DNA of 64,000 bases. Source: Blepharisma stoltei (lineage: Eukaryota; Ciliophora; Heterotrichea; Heterotrichida; Blepharismidae). This document shows positions 33,683-44,851 of this stretch, in pieces (position 1 is the stretch's first letter; the number at the start of each line of letters is the position of its first letter). The notes beneath the pieces are model-generated. The model saw only the letters and a list, made by a program, of their open reading frames with translations. It was not told the DNA's origin and ran no database searches. The DNA lies in NCBI GenBank assembly GCA_914767885.1, contig CAJZBQ010000027.1, positions 868,001-932,000 on the forward strand. The letters are read 5' to 3'. The position numbers and the translations under genes are program-made.

Positions 33683-35363
33683 ATGAGGTTGATCATTTTG
33701 CTAACCTTCATTTGCTTCTTCGCAGCAGGCAAATTTACTGACGAAGAGTCATCTTCTCCTTTAACTGATATCAGTTCTTACACCCAAGCTACTTTTTCTA
33801 CTTACATCGATCATTATAGCGCAATGCCAAACCAATTTTCGATGAAATATTATTATAAAACAACTTATTGGAACGAAACTGGGCCAATTTTCTTTTTCTG
33901 TGGAGGAGAAGGCCGAATTGAAGTATTCCTCAACAGCACTGGATGGGTTGATGCCCTGGCAGAACAAATGAATGCCATCGTTGTTTATGCTGAGCATAGA
34001 TATTTTGGCAGCTCTCTTCCATTCGGAAATAAGTCATACACCAAAAACAGCTATACCAAATATCTTTCTCCACATCAAGCTATGGCAGATTTTGCTTATT
34101 TGTTGACTAGTTTACGAGCACAATATAATAATACTAAAGTTATCACATTTGGAGGCGGCTATAGTGGGAATATAATATATAGAAAAAAAAATTATTTTTA
34201 AGAATAATTTTTTTTTGGATATTTTGGCTTGAACTATAGTGGGATGATATCAGCTTGGATGAGAATTAAATACGCCAATGTTGTAGATGGGGCTGTCGCA
34301 AGCTCAGCACCAGTAAACCACTTTTATGGCACAGTCGATCCAACAGAGTTCTATCACATAGTCACGAATGATTATCAAGCTGTTGATCCATCATGTCCTG
34401 CCTATATACGTACAGCTTATGACTATATCACTAATATGACGGATTACCCTACAACTTATTTCAACTTGACAATGCTTTTCCAGACCTGCTACCCTATAAT
34501 CACTCCAGGTGACATGTTCAAGCTCAAGAAATGAATTCAATATGCAATGACTTTTATGGCAATTTCCAATTATCCTTATAAAAGCAATTTTTATATTCTG
34601 AAAATCATAAATGATTTTAGGCAATTTTATATAAAAATTGAAATTATTTTTATTGGAGTGATTTTAGGAGATAGAATAATCCATTGCCAGCATATCCTGT
34701 AACTCAAGCATGCAATTTATTCAACGACGTTGAAATCGATGACATTTGGGGTGTATTAAAAGCTGTCAAAGATGCCGCAAATATATATTTCAATTTTTCA
34801 GGCCAAATCGAGTGCAATGATCTCAATAATTTCGTGCAAGGAAACTTCGGGCCAGGAAATGGTTTGGATTATTTGAGCTGTACTTATTTATACTTTTTTA
34901 AATAATTTATGCGGAATCTTTATTTATTAGAATAAAATTCTTTATAATAAAATATGGAGTAAATGTTCCGATTGGATCCAATGCTACCAACTCAATGTTC
35001 GGAAATATCCCATGGGACCAAACGTGGTGGAACAATTACTGTGTCTCCACATGGGGAAGAAGCCCAATCCTTAACTACGCTACCGTCTATTTCGGAGCTA
35101 CAACTGATAGCCAAACTAAATGGTACTTAAGAGACGCAACTAATATTATTTTTTCAAATGGATCACTTGACCCTTGGATCTCTGGAGCTATCACGAAAAG
35201 CATCAATCCAACTGTACTTGGCTTTGTTATGGCTGGTGGAGCTCACATTGCTGACTTGAAAGCTCCTAATGCTAATGACCCGGCAGAAGTGACAAACGGA
35301 AGGGCAATTATCAAAGGCGCAATTGAATATGCCCTTACTCTTTTTATCATAAATAAAAAATAA
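33683..35363 (+). CDS. S28 family (prolyl carboxypeptidase-like) secreted peptidase homologue, probable pseudoenzyme
   Basis: 484 aa after removing three IESs. Signal peptide MRLIILLTFICFFAAG. S28 landmarks: FSTYIDHYSAMPNQFSMKYY, GPIFFFCGGEG, VYAEHRYFGSSLPFG, LSPHQAMADFAYL, then FGGGYSGMISAWMRIKYANVV, where the family has G-G-S-Y-x-G with the nucleophile Ser. Here that position is Gly. Further: DGAVASSAPV, NIIFSNGSLDPW (acid Asp) and GGAHIADLKAPN (His region). Enzymes of this family cleave after proline in lysosomes or outside the cell. With the Ser replaced, catalysis is doubtful. Asn-x-Ser/Thr sites are abundant, as expected of a secreted glycoprotein. Confidence 0.88.
34160..34234 (+). other. 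IES (TA-bounded, 75 bp) flanked by an 11-bp direct repeat
   Basis: CTATAGTGGGA occurs at both edges (34159 and 34234). Removal restores FGGGYSGMISAWMRIKY. The longer-than-TA repeat is unusual for these IESs. Confidence 0.88.
34594..34676 (+). other. IES (TA-bounded, 83 bp)
   Basis: Removal joins SNYPYKSNFY to NPLPAYPVTQACNLF, as in S28 proteins. Confidence 0.88.
34885..34952 (+). other. IES (TA-bounded, 68 bp)
   Basis: Removal joins GNGLDYLSCTY to GVNVPIGSNATNSMFG in frame. Confidence 0.85.
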
Positions 35364-35638
35364 ATAATAGTTGTATACAAAAATATATAAATAATGCAAT
35401 AGGAAAAAGTATTTTTATTGCAAGATGAGTTAGAGAAAAAATCCCAGAGTAAATTCTTATTCTAATAAGCAGTTAAAATAAAATTGACTGATAAATAAAC
35501 ATTAAAATATTTATTAAAAATTATTTTTAATATAAAAATTATTATAATAAATATAAAAATTAGCTACAATATTGACGGTGGCGTAATAAGCTTTCTTAAG
35601 ATAACGGTCATATATTAATTTTATTGCTTTTTTTATTA

Positions 35639-37791
35639 CTAGCATTGGTCAGGTCTAAAAAATGCAGGTGCAACTGAAGGACAAGTTTCATCCATATGAT
35701 CATAAGCCTCAATGCTCGAATAATCATCTCCAAGGTCAATCCTATAATTTCCCATAAGCTGACAATACGGAATATCTGGATCTTGGTCGATACAATTTTG
35801 AGGTCTATTTATATTTTTTTCAAAAATATTAAGTGAATACACATCCCTCGGCGTAAATTCTGTTGCCTGAAGTACCAAATTTCCAAGTATTCCTGCTCTT
35901 TTATATAGTGCAAGTACAAAGCTGGAGCATACATAAGAAAATCCATCAGGATAGAGCCACCCCTCTTCTTCTACTACAGCCATTAAATCTAGCAGCGTCA
36001 TACCTCTTTTTCCTGCCTCAATTTCCAGTTCAGGGACATTCAGCCCTTTACTGCCCAACCTCATATTCAAAGCTAGCTCAAAAATGCTTTCTATTGCTTT
36101 TGGCATTATTTTGGATGCTGCTTGAAATGCAATACTGACAAGTTCAGGGGAAACTATAGGAGGATAATTCAATGTTGGGGTATCAATTCAGCCAAACATA
36201 AAGTTATGATACCCATAAGGCATCCCTTCAACAGTTTTAAACCACTCATAAGCAGATGTCTCATTGAAAAGTGCTTGGATTTCGGGTTTTAATGGTAAAA
36301 CTACAACGTTGAAGCTGGCATCTTCAGCCCATTTAATTCAGGTTTCAAATTTATACCTTTTTAATTATTAGTAATTTCTTATAAATACCTAACAGAATAA
36401 TGATTTTTTGTGTTTTTAAATAGCCAAGCTCAGAATATTCATTTGGATTCCAGTTCGCGGCCAATACCATCCAGCTTGGCTTTCCAAAATATATAGGTCT
36501 TTTTGTCCATTTTCTTCAACCCATAGAGCAACTGTACTATGCCCTACACGGCTGCCACTCCCATACATAATCATCTCATCAAGCCCATCCAGCCTTGTTA
36601 CAGCTAAAAATGTGCCTGATTTTATTTGTGATTTTTCTAGGGTGATTGCAGTATTTTCTCTTTTTTCCATTGTATAATTAATAGCTTCTTTTAAAAATTT
36701 CACATTTGATTCTTCCATTCACCATGTAACATGAGATCCTATTATAGGAAGCCATTTATTGGTAGTAAAACCTCCTGCAAATAGCTCAAGGGTCATAGCC
36801 AAGTCTATTCTATAATAAATTAAATAGTAAGCCTAATGTATTTATTAAAAAACATATAAATTTTATATAACTCCCCCCTCCGTGAGTGAACAAAATCATT
36901 AGAAAAATCGCTATTTTTTGCCCAAAAACCCACCCTCCGTTAATAGAAAATTTTTTTATGGAAAAAAATTTTGATATATAAGTGATAATTAGTATAATGA
37001 AATCTAGAGCTAATTCTGTTTAATTTTAAACAAATTGCTTTTTAAAACATAAATTTTACAAATTAAATTAATATTTGCTTTCCAATTTTTATAGAAGTGA
37101 GATTTTTTTAAATTTCGAAAAAAAAAAATTAGCCCCCTCCATGAGTGAACAAAATTTTTTTTGTTCACTCACAGAGGGGGGGAGTAAGGATTAAATAAAA
37201 ATAAGATATAACTAAATTTCTAAGGTCATCACAAAAGGTGAAAACTCTGACACCATTTTGTTGGATATCGTATATATCATTTTCAGTAAGATTATTAAAA
37301 GTAATGGAATGTTTACCATGAAACTCAGCATTTTCTATATGAAATTGGTTCAATATTGAAATAAGATAGGTATCATAGCAGAGAAAGCTTGATGATTTGC
37401 TGGATGTTAATGTGATTGTAATTGAGGTATCTGATGAAGATGATATTTCGATAGTATTTGATTGGAAGCAGTGGTTAGAAAAAGAGACTGCACCTTGTCC
37501 GATAAATGCTGCAGCTTTAAAAGTGGGTAAAAATCTTATGAAATCGGGGCCTTCTCCTCATTGGCAGCTCATTGACTCTAAATTATAATCGAGATGCTTC
37601 CCAGAAGAAATAATTCCTGTCAATTTTTCTATTAGCTGTGTACTAAGAGTGTTATAATCCTTAAAATACACAATAGTATGCTTCTCAAAAGGATTTATGA
37701 ACTTAGAGTATTGAATATCGCCCATAAAAGACTTTCCGACATTGTAATCTTTAATGAAAAGATATGGGCCTGCGAATGATAGCGCAATCAT
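35639..37791 (-). CDS. Secreted or membrane protein with a possible permuted NlpC/P60 (papain-like) fold
   Basis: About 562 aa after removing a 63-bp IES and a 401-bp composite IES. The start is uncertain: MIALSFAGPYLFIKDYN at 37791 would be a short signal anchor, and the open frame extends slightly further upstream. The second half contains GSRVGHSTVALWVEENGQKDLYILESQAGWYWP, then PYGYHNFMFGWIDTPTLNYP and, later, DGFSYVCSSFVLALYKRAG. A GHS near the start and a Y-x-C-S-S-F-V later is the His-then-Cys order of permuted NlpC/P60 enzymes (YiiX type). That assignment is inference from motif order. The N-terminal about 200 residues are unknown. Cys-rich C-terminus. Confidence 0.65.
36354..36416 (-). 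other. IES (TA-bounded, 63 bp)
   Basis: Removal gives QMNILSLAIYKFETWIKWAED, continuous with both flanking conserved blocks. Length is a multiple of three, but the segment contains a stop. Confidence 0.75.
36806..37206 (-). other. Composite IES: TA-bounded segment containing a MITE
   Basis: TA at 36806 and at 37207. Removal joins FCDDLRNLVI to DLAMTLELFAGGF in frame. Taking out only the MITE leaves about 87 bp of AT-rich, stop-containing sequence. So the MITE at 36871-37184 landed inside an older IES. Confidence 0.8.
36871..37184. mobile_element. MITE, family 1 (314 bp), nested in an IES
   Basis: CTCCCCCC...GGGGGGAG with TAA at 36868-36870 and 37185-37187. Hairpin at the right end (ATGAGTGAACAAAA/TTTTGTTCACTCA). 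Body words shared with the other family 1 copies, with an internal deletion near the right. Confidence 0.9.
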
Positions 37792-39084
37792 GCAGGCGAA
37801 AAGAAAGACTTTACTTCCCGAGCAAGAGGAAGCAAATTTCTGCTCAATCTTAACATGGTTTATTTAGTTTAAAAATATTATTAAGTATCGAAATAAAATC
37901 TAATTGAATTTATAAAAAATTTATATTTTAAAAGATGCAAGCTGCTTAAAATTTAATAGAATTAATTTAAGATCTCTCTATTACAGTTATTAATTATATA
38001 TAAAAATTTTTGCTCTTATTGGATGGGAATTAGACATTTTATTTATAAAATGGTATGACCGGAATTTATTTTAAATTTTACTATTAAATAAAACCCAAAA
38101 TTCAATGTTTAATGATTAATATAATAAAACAAAAATCATTGAAAATAATACACAATTACAAAACGTTATATTTTATAATGCATCAAAATGCATTTATTTA
38201 AAGGATATTATGGTGAATTGCTATAGATAAAAGCTCCTGTATATTTCATAATTTCAATGCTTAGATAAGGATAAAAAGATAAGAAAATTTTAATATTGGT
38301 ATTTTTAATGAGATATGACAAAAAGTTAAAGTTACATAGATTTATCACATCGATAATACTCTTAAAAAAATTCAAAAAATTCCCAATTTTTCTCTAAAAT
38401 AATTCTATTTCTTGTTCTATTAGCAAGTAAGAATTTTAATCTATAAATTAATGGTTTATAAAAAAGCTTGGAACAGTTTTTGGTACCCATTTAAATAGAT
38501 AAAAATAAAATTTTTATACGGCCATAAGCGGAAACTTATTTACTCCAGGAAAAGGTGGCTTACGCTGATGCATATAATGAGTGCAAATGGTATAAGGCCC
38601 CAACCAAAATCCATCCTCTTGAATTTTCTGGAAAACTCATTTAGCATAAGGATCAACTCATTAGGCCAGAGCCACTCTCTTTCAGGTCCCCTAATAATTC
38701 CGATAGACGAAGACTATGTGAGAGGGAAAACCTGTCCAGCCCATCTGCAGGAATAGGAAAACCTTCTGGGAGAAGCAAAATTTCCCTCTTCGACAAGGCT
38801 CCCAAACCTTAAGCCTATTTTAAAATAGACAGAGGCTCTATTTACAGCTTCATCAGGATGGTTCCAACCTGCTCCATAGGGAGTGTGCCTCGGAACCCAA
38901 AATCCGTCAACTTCACCATTTTATTCCCCAATTTAAACAAGGAGAGTTATTAGATAATCTAAAACCTTTTTAATAGTTTCAGTTATCGAATATTTATCTA
39001 AATACTTCGACTTATTTGATTATATCTAAAATTATTCGAGCAGCATTATAATATACTGTAGCTTGATGCTATTAAAATTTAAAA
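37792..39084. other. Long intergenic region with one GC-rich insert
   Basis: AT-rich, no supported ORF. The only distinct structure is the GC-rich block at about 38510-38930, described separately. Confidence 0.4.
38510..38930 (-). mobile_element. GC-rich SINE-like insert, intergenic (approximate ends)
   Basis: A block of balanced base composition in a very AT-rich spacer. The minus-strand head reads GGGGAATAAAATGGTGAAG, matching the ATAAAATGG head of the inserts in the kinesin and POLD2 genes. Target duplications are not clear (a degenerate CCATTTAAAT/CCAATTTAAAC pair is possible). Confidence 0.5.
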
Positions 39085-39688
39085 ATGTCGATTATAGACG
39101 CTGTGAGTTGTATGCTCGAAATTTATCTCGACCAAACAGCCCTAAGCAGCTACTCCAAAACATTTTTCCATTCCAAAAAAATCCCCAGGATTCCTATCGG
39201 CAGCTATCTCAATAGGCTTAAACAATATATGAAATGCTCAGAAGAATGCTACGTTTTAGCCCTTATTTATATAGATAGAATTTCTACCAAACACAATAGC
39301 TTTGTAGTGAACTCTTTGTGCATCCATAGGCTGATTTTAGCCGCAGTTATGTTATCAGCGAAGTTTTCAGAAGATAAATTTTACAAAAATTCATATAAAT
39401 TATTGTAGTTTGAGAATTTTAAATCTGTTTAATCTGTAAAAAGCTGTTAAATTCTATTAAATAGTATACTACGCTAAAGTAGGAGGAATTTCTTGTACAG
39501 AGATGAATAGCTTAGAGCATCAATTTTTGATTATGATTGAGTTTGACCTGTATGTCTCTGAGAAGGAGTTTCAATTGTATTTATCAACACTTATCAATAA
39601 TTTTGGTATAAGCCAGAATGAGGTTGAAGATGATGTAAATAAAAATCATCAGGAAATAGTCCAAGAAGAGTTGATAGCAAAAGTATAG
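39085..39688 (+). CDS. PHO80-like (P/U-type) cyclin
   Basis: 176 aa after removing a 73-bp IES. Cyclin box of the PHO80 type: FHSKKIPRIPIGSYLNRLKQYMKCSEECYVLALIYIDRI, then VVNSLCIHRLILAAVMLSAKFSEDKFYKNS, then YYAKVGGISCTEMNSLEHQFLIMIEFDLYVSEKEFQLY. The KF-D..Y.N..YAKVGGIS..E-N-LE string is the family hallmark. Partner and regulator of a cyclin-dependent kinase (Pho85/CDK5 class), linked in other eukaryotes to nutrient or morphology signalling. Confidence 0.93.
39394..39466 (+). other. IES (TA-bounded, 73 bp) in the cyclin box
   Basis: Removal joins EDKFYKNSY to YAKVGGISCTEMN, the conserved cyclin string. Confidence 0.92.
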
Positions 39689-40103
39689 AGTAGATGCACA
39701 GTTTGAGTATATATAATCTATATTTTTCTGTTAAAATGTACAAATATAGCTATAAGATCTAAATTAGCCTTATTCTTTATAGAGAAGAATAATAATCTAA
39801 ATTCTTGATATCAATTCAAGCTAGTTATTTGTTTTTTTTTGCTGCAAAAAATTATGAAATGGGCTAATAGTTAATTGAAATAAGGAAATAATTAAATTTT
39901 CACCAATTTTTCTTTCTAGATGCAAGACAAAGCATTCCAATAGATTTTCTTGATTTTTTCTGGTCTCAAAATTTATGTTGATTTTTCTTAAATAAAATGA
40001 TTATCAATTCTCTCAATTACAAAAACCAAATAAATAAAATTAAAAAGCAAAAATATATACAATACTCTACTTAATTTATATTCCGAAATTAATTTTACTA
40101 TAA
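39689..40103. other. Intergenic AT-rich spacer
   Basis: Convergent gap between the cyclin gene and the minus-strand helical protein. Nothing recognised. Confidence 0.35.
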
Positions 40104-41943
40104 TTAGCAGAGAACAACATCTAAAAATCTATTCCACTCACTCGGTTTCTGTCTTTGTATTGCAATCGACAAATTTGTGATTTTCGTCAAAACATGGTCT
40201 AGGTTATCGAATTTCGGGTTTATTATTTGTGTTCGTGATTTTTGGTTCACTTTTTCTCCAATTATCATCATTTCTAATAATTCTGCATATTCCTGCACAG
40301 ATGAGCTTGCTAATTTCCCTAACTTATAGCTTCTTTTCAGCCTTTTAAACACGATTCCAATTTCTTCATGTTCTTCATAAATTTGCGGACAAAAATGTTT
40401 GCAAATTCCTTTGTCGTCGTCTTCAAGGCATTTTAAGACGAGCAGCGATGGAACACTTACAAAAAGCTGTGAGTCAGAAAATTCAAGCTGCTCCTTTAAG
40501 GTAGGGTATTTTTCAGCATTTTTTTCTATCAGATTATAAATATTTTATTTACGATTAAATATAGCAAAAAAAATTTTTATTGTAAATTTCCTATTAAAAA
40601 TGCTTATTTAATTAAATAAAGTATATGCACTACTTGGTTGCACCTTTTTGAATTTAAAATATATTCTTTTCCACGTTCCCAACTCCCTTCAAAATTTGTC
40701 AGCGCTTCAACCAGTTCTGGATTATTTTTGAGCTGTGGATCTACAACCTCAATATTTTGGTCATATTTTCTAAATAATGTCCTAAATGCAGTAAAAGCTT
40801 GTCTGATCTTGTCAGCTAATTTTCTTATAGGGTGACTCTGCATAGGATGCATCCTCCTAGAAATGCCTTCAGCAGCTAACAAAATATTCAGCGATAAATC
40901 GTCTCTGCCTTTTCCTTCAACATTTGCAACTGAATTAATTTTTCCTATAATGACTACAAACTTGTCACGCAAACTATTGAATTCTTCTGAGTCCAAAGTG
41001 ACTCTTCCTCTGGCTTTTTCTTTGACTTCAATAAGGGACATTTCTCTTTCTAATTCAATTGCTTGGGTTATAAAACGTCTTGCATCAGTCTCTATTACCA
41101 TAAGTTCATGCACGTATATACCTTTATATATAAATAAACAGGCTATTTTTATTATTAAAATAAGGACTTATTTATATAAAATAGCTTTAAATGTTCAAAA
41201 TCTACTCAATTTGTATCAAAATCCTGCAGCGCTTCAGTTAAATCACTAATTATTTCTCCCACAACTCCTGTCGAAGTTTCTTCACAAATCCTATTATAAA
41301 TTTCTCTAAAAATATGCTGAATTTTGCAAAAAGAATGAAATAATTTACTGCCTGCGTCCAAAACTTCGCTTGAAAATAAATATTTTTCCCCATTCACATA
41401 CAAGTAAGGAAAGCCTTCCTGCGCTGAATCCAATATTTCTGTTAAAAAGCAAAGTGTTCCTTCTTTATATAAAACTTGATAGGCTTTAGAAAAAGCTTTC
41501 CTATAATCCCGAGATACACAATTTACTTTAAAAACCTCACAAAGCCTTTCGATTTGATTTAAAAATTTTTTGCAGGCTCTTTGGCCTTCTTCTGAGTCCA
41601 GGTCATACTTTTGGTCTTGATTTTGTATTAATTGTGAAGCGCATATAACTGTATGCTCTAATAAAAGGAAATCAGAAGTCCGGCGAAACTCTTCTATGTC
41701 GCTTAAAGGCCTCGCTGGAGCTGTGGACGCTCGAAGGGCCATATGTTTGCTGGAAATTTCTTCAAGAGACATGATATCTTCTTTGTCTGATGAATTGTTG
41801 TCACTGGAATTTTCTTCAGATTCAGAAGAATCAAGCGGGTCTCCACTAAAATTTTGTTGGCTTCTAGGGGAGGTAGGACTAGCTGAAAACTCAGCGAGAC
41901 TTTCGTTGTTTGAACTTTGGTATTCGGAGAACTGGTTTTGCAT
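40104..41943 (-). CDS. Unknown helical protein with acidic, Ser-rich N-terminus
   Basis: About 560 aa after removing two IESs (about 89 and 56-65 bp). The N-terminal 75 residues are disordered and Ser/Glu-rich (SSESEENSSDNNSSDKED). The rest is almost entirely helical, with blocks such as FKVNCVSRDYRKAFSKAYQVL, VIETDARRFITQAIELEREMSLIEVKEKA, MQSHPIRKLADKIRQAFTAFRTLF and SVPSLLVLKCLEDDDKGICKHFCPQ near the C-terminus. I do not recognise the family. The helical-repeat character suggests a scaffold or complex subunit, without further evidence. Confidence 0.65.
40535..40623 (-). other. IES (TA-bounded, 89 bp)
   Basis: Removal joins RCNQVVH to NLIEKNAEKYPTLKEQ and corrects the frame. Confidence 0.75.
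41115..41176 (-). other. IES (TA-bounded, about 56-65 bp, ends ambiguous)
   Basis: The flanking ORFs are offset by two. Several TA pairs between 41115 and 41183 would restore the frame, joining ...FEHLKLF to VHELMVIETDARRF. Confidence 0.6.
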
Positions 41944-42838
41944 TATAGTTTTATTAGGGTTAAGGTAAAGAAAAAAGTGAAGGTGATTTTTAGAAATAAA
42001 GGGAAAAGGTGAGGAATAAAATTAGGAGATTTTATAATGCATAAATTAATTAATTTATTTAATTAAATATAATTTGAGGAAGAAAATTTTAATTTTTTAT
42101 AAATTAAAAGGTAAGGTTTGTGCATTGTCAATATTATTTAATTTATTCATTGGTGAGTTCTTTATTATTGATGTATTTTTATATAAATTTGAAATTTGTG
42201 AACTTTGTGAAGACAAAATATTGCTTTGTCTTAGGCTCTGCTTAAGCATTTAAGCTAATGACCAGTATAAAACATTTAAGGATCACCTTGATACAGTGAT
42301 ATAATAAATATTAATACCTGATGATGGGTTTCCAGAAGATTTTTGAGGTTGACTAGATAATAGATCATGCGTGCAGTGCCATGCCTTGATAATCTTTTGC
42401 GATTTCATGGACTGATATTTAGTGAAGTAACTGCTATAAAATATTTGCAAGAGCTGATGCAAAATTGATATACAATGGAATGGATAAGTACTTAAGTACA
42501 CTGAAATAATTTTGTGAAAATTCATTCAAGAATTAAGCATTATTTGGATCATAATTATAAGAAGAAGACACTAAATAGTATATCATTATCCTCTAGTCAT
42601 CCTAAAATTGCCTACTTCCTTATTTTAATAGCATATCTGCAATTTTAATTCAATTTTTGTTCACGCTAACTAATAAATTGTTTAATCAATTAATCTTAAT
42701 TAATTTTTGATTTTTAGCAAATAATCATATCAAGCATTTGCAAAATTTGTCGTAGTAACGATGATCATATATATACACTGCTTAATGGGGCTACCTAAGC
42801 TGGCATATAAGAAGCCATTAAATTTGTTTAAATTTTAT
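41944..42838. other. Divergent intergenic region
   Basis: Nearly 900 bp, AT-rich. The minus-strand ORF at 42283-42525 has no recognisable features and is not supported. It should contain two divergent promoters. No RNA gene recognised. Confidence 0.4.
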
Positions 42839-43939
42839 ATGGAGCAAATCAGTGAAATCAAGCTTCAAATTCAAGGGCTTAGCAAAGAAGTCAAATCTGC
42901 AGATACTTTAAGAGCCCTCCACCAATCATTTACTTCAAAAGTAAAGAAAAATCCAGACAGCTACTCCATAACTGGAATCCTCAATTTTTTCAGCGATCTT
43001 CTCTGCAAGTGGGATTTTCTTGTCCTTTGGTGGTCATGGAATTTCAAGCTTGAAAGCTTAAAGCTAAAGCAAGCGACTGAATTTCCTAGTGACTGAGAAG
43101 ATTTGTTCCTAATTATGAATAATGAAGAGGAGAAAAACAAGCTTCCTGATAACATAAGAAAAATAATTGAGGGAATTTCAGCTCCGATAAATGCCTATAT
43201 AGCCCAAATTAATGAACTTAAAGAGAAAAATCTGCAATTATTAAAAAAAGATGAAGAAAATGAAGCACTTATTGCTGCAAAAAATGAAGAAATTGCTAGA
43301 ATGAGCGAGAGGATTGAAAGATTGAAAAGGACAATTGATATAGTTGGAGACCTTAAACTGGATAATTTTATGAGAGAATTTTATTTAATTAAGGAGCATG
43401 CTAAAATACAAGACCAAAAACACCTTGAACAAGAAAATAAAGCTTCTCAGCCTCAAGAAGAAACAAAAGATGCAGTAAGCTTGGGAAATAATAGCTTGGA
43501 GAAGCCAAAAATATATGAAAAAATCCAATTACAAGACTCTGAAAAAGTAGAAAATCCAGTAATGGCTAACAATGAGGAAAATTTTGAAAAAAATCCAAAT
43601 CTTGAGATAGCTAGAGGAGGGGTCAGCTCGCAGAGTAGACAAGAAATAATAGAAGAAAATAGTGAAATAGGAATAGAAAAGGATAAAGAATACATCGATA
43701 GAGAGCCTATTGAGCAACATCAACCAAGTCTTGAAATTTACGATGATTGACAAAGTTACAAAAACACTTTGAGAGATAAAGACAACAAGCCCCTTAGACT
43801 GAGCAACGAAGAAATGGTACACATCTATAAACACTCTCCTTATAGTCAGAGAAAAATAGTTAATATTATGAAGTACTTTATGGGAATCGCCAACGAGATA
43901 GATGAAATAAACAGAAAAGAAGGATTTGCATATGATTAA
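42839..43939 (+). CDS. Coiled-coil protein of a new family (paralogue of 26194-27194)
   Basis: 366 aa, uninterrupted; TGA is Trp at FPSDWEDL and YDDWQSY. The N-terminal block MEQISEIKLQIQGLSKEV..FSDLLCKWDFLVLWWSWNFKLESLKLK parallels MEQVLQLRDDLKNML..FESWDKLVLFWKLNLKLK of the other gene. The middle is a long acidic coiled coil (INELKEKNLQLLKKDEENEAL and on). The C-terminal block DDWQSYKNTLRDKDNKPLRL..YKHSPYSQRKIVNIMKYFMGIANEIDEI parallels the other gene again. So the family has conserved globular ends and a variable coiled-coil centre. Function unknown; a filament or scaffold role is a guess. Confidence 0.8.
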
Positions 43940-43984
43940 ACAATTTCTTATATAATGATTAAGAATAAATATTCAATTTAATGA

Positions 43985-44851
43985 TTAAAAAGTTCCTGCT
44001 CTCACATGTCGAATCATACTTAGCAAAATCCTAGTCCAAGGTAGAGAATTATTGCTGATTTTAAAAATATCAAAATTCCTTTTCTCTAGCTCGCCATAAA
44101 AATGGTCACATTGTGATAGTGGCAAAAATGCAATATTTGTGTGTTTCTGTAGGTTTGGCAGCATTTCTCTCGCTTTTTCCATATTCTGTTTACCATATGC
44201 GGCAACTTCTAAAATTACGTCAAAAAATTCCTCAGGGATTTTTTCTTTTTGGTCTAAGTCATCTACTGCTACACTTAGAGGCAGCTTGTATTTTGTTAAA
44301 AGCTCTTCTGGGAAATAAAATCTGCCGTTTACTGTATAATGTTTGGATAGCAGCAATAAATCGCTGACACCCCAAGCTCGGCCTGCAAAAGTTGCAGCTG
44401 TAAATTCTGTTTCTCCAAAAAGCCCAAATAATTCAAGCAAAATATAAAAAGTCATTGTGTAGTTATTGTCAATAAACCTATCAAAATGTTGCCAAGTCTT
44501 AATTTCTTGGTCTTGAAGCCTACCTCTTATCATTCTTTCAAAGTGGCTTTTTCTTACAGTAGAGTATTTTCTGAGCTCACAAAGGGATATTGATAGAGGC
44601 TCTCTGGCTGGTCTTAATTCTCATATATCGTTAAGATTGGAAAGCCACCATGCAAGCTTAGAAGCCTTAAGAGTTGGATTTGTCACTGTTTCTTGAGCTT
44701 TTAAGAGTTCTAGTCTGAATGAGTGGATTACAAAATAGAACTGCCGAAGCTCAGCAGGAATGAATTTTCCATGAAGAGAAACTCCAATATCAAGAGAGCT
44801 AGCTTGTTTTTCACAATATTCTAAAGCTTTCCAAGGCTCGAAAATGCTCAT
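43985..44851 (-). CDS. NDUFAF6: NDUFAF6-like squalene/phytoene synthase family protein (complex I assembly)
   Basis: 288 aa, uninterrupted; TGA is Trp at LNDIWELRPARE. Matches in order: FYFVIHSFRLELLKAQETV (early helix), ASKLAWWLSNLNDIWE, NNYTMTFYILLELFG, FAGRAWGVSDLLLLSKHYTVNGRFYFPEELL (the ..R..P....R..LP region of the family), HLKHAR-equivalent YGKQNMEKAREMLP, IAFLPLSQCDHFYGEL and a C-terminal RILLSMIRHVRAG. NDUFAF6 is a mitochondrial assembly factor for respiratory complex I. The Asp-rich prenyl-diphosphate motifs of true synthases are absent, favouring the assembly-factor branch. Confidence 0.8.

Noticed and set aside
42283-42525. 80-aa minus-strand ORF as a gene
   Set aside because: No in-frame extension with TGA as Trp, no homology, and composition typical of AT-rich spacer.
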